Notes under the pieces: model-generated
Database searches by the model: none
What the model was told of the DNA's origin: nothing
Seen by the model: only the letters and a program-made list of their open reading frames with translations
Shown here: in pieces, positions 5,331-8,690 of the stretch
How the letters are laid out: each line of letters starts with the position of its first letter
Numbering within the stretch: the first letter of the stretch is position 1
Made by a program: the position numbers and the translations under genes
Assembly: GCA_003525905.1 (NCBI GenBank)
Contig: DQIA01000067.1
Span: 1-8,690, forward strand
Length of the DNA stretch: 8,690 nt
Reading direction: 5' to 3'
DNA from: Clostridiales bacterium
GTDB lineage: Bacteria; Bacillota; Clostridia; Oscillospirales; Oscillospiraceae

Positions 5331-7808
5331 TCAGAGATACCGCCCCGTGATGCTGGCCTGATTTTCCCGGATCTCCTGCGGTGTGCCGCTGGCGACGATC
5401 CGGCCGCCCGCGTCTCCGCCGCCGGGGCCCATATCGATGACATAGTCGGCGTTTCGGATCACGTCAAGGTCATGCTCGATGACGATGACGGTCGCGCCGT
5501 TGTCCAGCAGCGCCTGAAAAACGCCGAGCAGTACGCGAACATCCAACGGATGCAGGCCGATAGACGGCTCATCGAACACAAAGACGGAGTCCGTCTGCGT
5601 CCTGCCGATCTCGCTGGCGAGCTTAAGCCGCTGTGCCTCGCCGCCGGACAGGCTCGGCGTTTCCTCGCCCAGCGTCAGGTAGCCGAGGCCCAGCTGCCGG
5701 AGAACGGCCAGTCGCTGGCTGACGGTCTTCCGGTCCCGGCAGAATTCCAGCGCGGAATTCACGTCCATATCCATCAGCTCCGGAAGCGAAGCACTCTCCC
5801 CCGCGCCGTTCGTCAGGCGGACCGCGTCGGCCGCTCTGGCATAGCGTGAGCCATGGCAGTCCGGACAGGGAATGTCCACATCCGGCAGGAACTGCACGTC
5901 CAGACTGACGATGCCGGTGCCGTCGCAGCCGGGGCAACGCAGGGAGCCGGTATTGTAGGAGAAATCGCCTGCCTTATAGCCGCGCGCCTTCGCGTCCGGA
6001 GATTTGGCATAGAGCTTGCGCAGCTCGTCATGCGCGCCCGCATAGGTCGCGACCGTCGAGCGGACGTTGATGCCGATCGGCGTCGCGTCGATGAGCTTGA
6101 CATGCGCGATGCCGTCGGCCGAAACGGTACGGATATGCGCTGGCAGTGCACTGCCAGCGATGGTTGACTCCAGCGCGGGGATCAGGCTCTCGAGCACCAT
6201 GGTCGTCTTGCCGGAGCCGGACACGCCGGTCACGACGGTGAGGCGCCCCTTGGGGATATCCACCTCCAGCGGCTTGACGGTATGGATGGAATCGGTGGAA
6301 AGATGGATCGTCCCGTTTGCAAAAAGCGTCTCTTTTTCAGTACAGCAGCGCAGCTTTGTCTCTGCCGTTCCGGCAAGAAAAGGTCCGATCTGAGAGGCGG
6401 AGTTGGCCTCGATCGCAGGGATGGTCCCCTGTGCGATGACATAGCCGCCCTTTGCGCCCGCCTCCGGGCCCATCTCGACGATCCAGTCGGCTTCTTTCAG
6501 GATCTGCGTGTCGTGGTCGACCAGAATGACGGAATTGCCGTCGGAGACCAGATCGTGCATCACACCGGTCAGGCCCACGATATTCGACGGGTGCAGGCCG
6601 ATGGACGGCTCGTCAAGCACATAGAGGACGCCGGTCGTTCGGTTGCGCACTGCGCGGGCCAGCTGCATCCGCTGGCGCTCACCGGTCGAGAGCGTCGACG
6701 CCGAGCGGTCCAGCGTCAGATAGCCCAGTCCGAGGTCCATCAGGCGCTTGGCCGTGCTTTGGAATGCTTCGCAAATACTCTCAGCCATTGGGCGCATCTC
6801 CTCCGGCAGGCCGGAAGGCACACTCTTTACCCACTCGACGAGCTGTGTCAGCGACATGGTACAGGCCTCATCCAGAGAAATACCCCGCAGCCTCGGCGCG
6901 CGGGCCGCGCTCGACAGGCGCGTGCCGTGACAATCCGGGCAGACATCCTCTTTCAAAAACTTTTCCACTCGCTTCATGCCCTTTTCGTCCTTGACCTTGG
7001 AAAGAGCATTTTCTACGGTGTAAACGGCGTTGAAGTAGGTAAAATCCAGATCACCGGCCTGCCCGGTATTCTTATTGTGATAGAAAATGTGCTTTTTCTC
7101 CGCCGGGCCGTGGAACACGATGTTCTTCTCCCGCTCCGTCAGCTCGCGGAACGGTACATCCGTGCGCACGCCCATCTCGCGGCAGATATCCGTCATCAGG
7201 GACCACATCAGGCTGTTCCACGGGGCAACCGCACCCTCGTCGATGGTCAGGGACTCATCCGGCACAAGCGTCGCCATATCGACGGTGTGCACCATGCCCG
7301 TGCCGCCGCACTTCTGGCACGCGCCCTGCGAGTTGAATGCCAGCTCCTCGGCAGACGGAGCATAAAAATGCACGCCGCACGCCGGGCAGACGAGCTCCTT
7401 CCCGGCCGCGACGAGCAGCGAAGGGGCCAGATAATGGCCATTCGGGCAGCGGTGGCTGGCAAGGCGGGAATACATCAGGCGCAGACTGTTCAGAAGCTCC
7501 GTTCCCGTGCCGAACGTGCTGCGGATGCCCGGCACGCCGGGGCGCTGGTGCAGGGCCAGTGCGGCAGGTACATACAGCACCTCGTCCACGCTGGCCCGCG
7601 ATGCCTGCGTCATGCGGCGGCGGGTATAGGTGGACAGGGCCTCGAGATAGCGGCGCGAGCCTTCGGCATACAGCACGCCCAGCGCCAGCGAAGACTTGCC
7701 GGACCCGGACACGCCTGCGATCCCGACGATTTTTCCAAGTGGAATATCGACGTCAATATTTTTCAGGTTGTGGACCTTTGCTCCACGGATCAGCATCTTA
7801 TCGATCAT
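5331..7808 (-). CDS. UvrA-like two-cassette ABC ATPase (short, DrrC/UvrA2-like class)
   Basis: An 825-residue cytosolic ATPase with two UvrA-type ABC cassettes. First half: Walker A GVSGSGKSS (32-40), signature STGERQR (374-380), Walker B YVLDEPSIGLHP (396-407). Second half: Walker A GVSGSGKTT (528-536), signature LSGGEAQR (720-727), Walker B FVFDEPSIGLHP (743-754). Cysteine pairs typical of UvrA zinc modules occur at CPAC (141-144), CQKC (164-167), CPDC (290-293), CPGC (625-628) and CPDC (648-651). At 825 residues it is shorter than housekeeping UvrA (about 940), with a compact stretch between the first Walker A and the first cysteines, so a full UvrB-binding domain is probably missing. Such proteins bind DNA and some relatives protect against DNA-targeting drugs; a role in general nucleotide excision repair is less likely. 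ATG at 7808 has GGAGTGA 7 bases upstream and overlaps the ancestral stop of the upstream broken GNAT gene. I see no convincing terminator between its stop and the next promoter. Confidence 0.93.
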   Translation of the reverse strand: MIDKMLIRGAKVHNLKNIDVDIPLGKIVGIAGVSGSGKSSLALGVLYAEGSRRYLEALSTYTRRRMTQASRASVDEVLYVPAALALHQRPGVPGIRSTFGTGTELLNSLRLMYSRLASHRCPNGHYLAPSLLVAAGKELVCPACGVHFYAPSAEELAFNSQGACQKCGGTGMVHTVDMATLVPDESLTIDEGAVAPWNSLMWSLMTDICREMGVRTDVPFRELTEREKNIVFHGPAEKKHIFYHNKNTGQAGDLDFTYFNAVYTVENALSKVKDEKGMKRVEKFLKEDVCPDCHGTRLSSAARAPRLRGISLDEACTMSLTQLVEWVKSVPSGLPEEMRPMAESICEAFQSTAKRLMDLGLGYLTLDRSASTLSTGERQRMQLARAVRNRTTGVLYVLDEPSIGLHPSNIVGLTGVMHDLVSDGNSVILVDHDTQILKEADWIVEMGPEAGAKGGYVIAQGTIPAIEANSASQIGPFLAGTAETKLRCCTEKETLFANGTIHLSTDSIHTVKPLEVDIPKGRLTVVTGVSGSGKTTMVLESLIPALESTIAGSALPAHIRTVSADGIAHVKLIDATPIGINVRSTVATYAGAHDELRKLYAKSPDAKARGYKAGDFSYNTGSLRCPGCDGTGIVSLDVQFLPDVDIPCPDCHGSRYARAADAVRLTNGAGESASLPELMDMDVNSALEFCRDRKTVSQRLAVLRQLGLGYLTLGEETPSLSGGEAQRLKLASEIGRTQTDSVFVFDEPSIGLHPLDVRVLLGVFQALLDNGATVIVIEHDLDVIRNADYVIDMGPGGGDAGGRIVASGTPQEIRENQASITGRYL
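6138..6159. repeat. Perfect 22-bp palindrome inside the UvrA-like gene
   Basis: CGCTGGCAGTG followed immediately by its reverse complement CACTGCCAGCG, with no mismatch and no loop. It covers about residues 551-557 (A-G-S-A-L-P-A) of the UvrA-like protein, between the second Walker A and the following conserved region, and keeps the frame open. No function is known to me for it. Confidence 0.85.
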
Positions 7809-8070
7809 GTTTTTTCACTCCGGTTTCTTCTCATATACAGCAGCGGGAATCGCTCGCCCGCTTCATCCATTCCGTCCGCTTTCAGGCGGAAAGGTCCGTG
7901 TGCTCATAAAAGCCGACCGTCTGCGCGTTGACCGTCAGCTCCCGGACGCCGTAATGCCGCACGGCACATTCCAGCATCTGCCTGCCAAGACCCACGCCGC
8001 GTTCGTCTGCCGCAAGGAACAGCATCTCTAGCCGCTGGCAGTCAGCCGGGCGATCTTCCCGCAACTGCAT
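7805..8070 (-). pseudogene. Broken GNAT acetyltransferase upstream of the UvrA-like gene
   Basis: Remains of a GNAT N-acetyltransferase. From ATG at 8070 the frame reads MQLREDRPADCQRL, like the first residues of many GNATs. It then jumps directly to EMLFLAADERGVGLGRQ, the acetyl-CoA-binding motif region, so roughly 50-60 middle residues appear to be missing. After FYEHTD the frame runs into a stop at 7884-7882. Reading on in another phase gives FRLKADGMDEAGERFPLLYM, a good GNAT C-terminus, so a frameshift lies near 7890-7896. In that phase the gene ends at a TGA (7807-7805) that overlaps the ATG of the UvrA-like gene. About three residues also look lost before VGFYEH. An upstream ATG at 8103 is in frame but only 9 bases below the -10 box; 8070 has AGGGAG 8 bases upstream and is the better start. 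Transcription through it probably still serves the downstream gene. Confidence 0.75.
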
Positions 8071-8111
8071 TTTTCCTTCTCCCTGTATCTCCGTTTTTTT
8101 CATGAAGTGAT

Positions 8112-8117
8112 ATTATA
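8112..8117 (-). promoter_or_regulatory. -10 box of a promoter for the GNAT remnant and UvrA-like gene
   Basis: A consensus TATAAT on the minus strand. With a 17-base spacer the -35 hexamer would be TTCCAA, a weak match, so activity may be modest or need help. The predicted start near 8105 gives a leader of about 35 bases to ATG 8070. It lies directly downstream of the terminator at 8176-8151, as expected for the start of a new transcription unit. Confidence 0.6.
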
Positions 8118-8150
8118 TCGCGAAAGTACCGAGATTGGAAGGGGGCAGGT

Positions 8151-8176
8151 AAAAAAACCGGCGGTCTTCCCGCCGG
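8151..8176 (-). terminator. Intrinsic terminator separating the AT-rich segment from the UvrA-like unit
   Basis: On the minus strand CCGGCGG-GAAGA-CCGCCGG (7-bp stem, 5-base loop) is followed by seven T residues (8157-8151). It would end transcripts coming from the GNAT gene or the small ORF to the right. On the plus strand no T-run follows the stem. Confidence 0.85.
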
Positions 8177-8224
8177 GCCGAATTGATCGGTCAATACAAT
8201 AATACCGAAAGATTTCATCTTCGC

Positions 8225-8260
8225 CTACAAAAGACGAGCGTTGTAATCTGTTTCGTTCAT
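8225..8260 (-). other. 11-codon ORF with near-perfect Shine-Dalgarno; leader peptide or gene remnant
   Basis: AAGGAGGTG (8275-8267) lies 6 bases before ATG at 8260, one of the best ribosome sites in the window. The frame encodes MNETDYNARLL and stops at TAG 8227-8225. It lies between two hairpin terminators (8322-8286 and 8176-8151). This layout would suit a leader peptide of an attenuator, but it would also suit the first codons of a gene cut by rearrangement. I do not recognise the peptide. Confidence 0.4.
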
Positions 8261-8285
8261 AGCGAACACCTCCTTCAAAATAGAA

Positions 8286-8322
8286 ATAGCCGCCTGATTT
8301 CTTTTGAAAACCAAGCGGCTAT
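8286..8322 (-). terminator. Long hairpin terminator or attenuator after the right-hand GNAT gene
   Basis: A 16-bp stem with 5-base loop. On the minus strand the outer arms ATAGCCGC/GCGGCTAT are perfect, and the inner part completes the stem using three G-U pairs. The same three positions are C/A mismatches on the plus strand, so the structure is selected as minus-strand RNA. It is followed by a U-rich stretch (TTCTATTTT). It lies about 37 bases after the GNAT stop, fitting a terminator. Because a strong Shine-Dalgarno starts right after it, an attenuator role is also possible. Confidence 0.75.
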
Positions 8323-8358
8323 GTACGCTATATTCAGTTCGACAAACTGGAATTTGTT

Positions 8359-8690
8359 TTATAGAGGTCTTTGCAAATACACCATATCTACAAGGTGTAC
8401 ACCACACTCATATATCGGGTGATCATAATGATCCGTAAAGAAATTTGGCACGGTATGCGAGCGTACAAAGCCACATTTTTCATAAAAGGGTATCGTCAAC
8501 GGGCTGTCGCCGGTTCCCACTTGCAGTATCGAAAATTGTCTGCGGTATTTTTCAACAAGAAATTCAATCAGCGCTTTGGCATAGCCTTTTCGCTGAAAAG
8601 GGGGAACTGTAGCGATATTCTTAATTTCAAGTATTCCATTCCCTTCGTCCGTTACGACACACTCGCATTTCACTCCGTCATCATCAAGAA
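8359..8690 (-). CDS. GNAT family N-acetyltransferase, 5' end cut by the window
   Basis: The frame is open to the right edge, so the gene begins outside the window; the visible C-terminal part is about 110 residues. A GTG at 8673 is in frame, but homology-like sequence (LDDDGVKCECVVTDEG) continues before it, so it is not taken as the start. NIATVPPFQRKGYAKALIEFLVEKY is the GNAT acetyl-CoA-binding motif (Q/R-x-x-G-x-A pattern: Q-R-K-G-Y-A), followed by the beta-strand FSILQVGTG and the IPFYEKCGF motif common near the GNAT C-terminus. It should transfer acetyl from acetyl-CoA to an amine, but the substrate cannot be read from sequence. Codon use is AT-richer than in all genes to the left, suggesting separate origin. 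It ends with TAA, then the hairpin at 8322-8286. Confidence 0.85.
   Translation of the reverse strand, partial: LDDDGVKCECVVTDEGNGILEIKNIATVPPFQRKGYAKALIEFLVEKYRRQFSILQVGTGDSPLTIPFYEKCGFVRSHTVPNFFTDHYDHPIYECGVHLVDMVYLQRPL

Larger units (their letters stand above)
8177..8358 (-). other. Intergenic region at the edge of the AT-rich segment
   Basis: There is no ordinary gene between the end of the right-hand GNAT (8359) and the terminator at 8176. The stretch holds a strong hairpin (8322-8286), a near-perfect Shine-Dalgarno with an 11-codon ORF (8260-8225), and a small dyad CAGTT-N5-AACTG (8335-8349). Longer frames here (8407-8225 minus, 8183-8422 plus) have no ribosome site or recognisable content. 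Base composition matches the AT-richer right side rather than the GC-rich left. Confidence 0.6.

Noticed and set aside
6282..7931. 549-codon open frame on the plus strand opposite the UvrA-like gene
   Set aside because: It is antisense to a clearly conserved ATPase. Its translation is rich in R, H, A and Q with no recognisable motif, as expected for a shadow in GC-rich DNA.
8150..8315. Open minus-strand phase containing a G/Y/F/R-rich run (SGGYFYFEGG) across the Shine-Dalgarno
   Set aside because: It looked protein-like at first, but there is no start codon after the preceding TAG and it continues through the terminator stem and T-run, so it is not credible as a gene.
8225..8407. 60-codon minus-strand frame covering the hairpin region
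   Set aside because: Its first ATG has no ribosome site and the frame runs through the terminator hairpin. Only the last 11 codons, with their own Shine-Dalgarno, are worth noting.
8183..8422. 79-codon plus-strand frame over the intergenic region
   Set aside because: No ribosome site, no recognisable content, and it overlaps the end of the real GNAT gene in antisense.

Overview
The window is about 8.7 kb, and every gene I can support lies on the minus strand. From 1 to about 8100 it is GC-rich, with strong GAGGTGA/GGAGG-type Shine-Dalgarno sites, TTG and ATG starts, Firmicutes-type promoters and intrinsic terminators. This suggests a GC-rich member of the Clostridia, perhaps an Oscillospiraceae/Ruminococcaceae-like gut bacterium. 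That assignment is an inference from style and protein resemblance, not from a marker gene. From about 8180 to the right edge the DNA is clearly AT-richer and looks like a different, probably acquired, segment.

Reading in the direction of transcription (right to left): a 5'-truncated GNAT acetyltransferase (8690-8359) is followed by a strong hairpin terminator, an 11-codon ORF with a near-perfect Shine-Dalgarno, and a second terminator (8176-8151). A promoter with a consensus -10 (8117-8112) then drives a broken GNAT gene (8070-7805). The ancestral stop of that gene overlaps, as ATGA, the start of a short UvrA-like, two-cassette ABC ATPase (7808-5331). After a 50-base gap with no clear terminator comes a very good promoter (5268-5240), and then a tight four-gene operon ending in a strong terminator at 39-12.

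The operon (5205-61) is the centrepiece. It has the parts list of a D-alanylation (Dlt) system in the order A-C-B-D: an amino-acid adenylating ligase, a carrier protein, an MBOAT membrane acyltransferase, and a membrane-anchored SGNH/DltD-like protein. Expected flow, by analogy with Dlt: the ligase activates an amino acid and loads it on the carrier protein, the MBOAT moves the acyl group across the membrane, and the outside SGNH protein places it on a surface polymer.

Three things make it non-standard. (1) The last protein carries a C-terminal polysaccharide deacetylase domain with PgaB/IcaB-like motif spacing, so acylation and de-N-acetylation are joined in one extracellular protein. (2) The MBOAT has Gln where the family has its second conserved, catalytic His (WQG instead of WHG). 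(3) The adenylation pocket differs from the classical DltA pocket at many positions (D-V-K-W-M-S-L-C-N), including Ser where Bacillus DltA has the Cys linked to D-Ala selectivity. The system may therefore load something other than D-alanine. The substrate and the target polymer cannot be decided from sequence.
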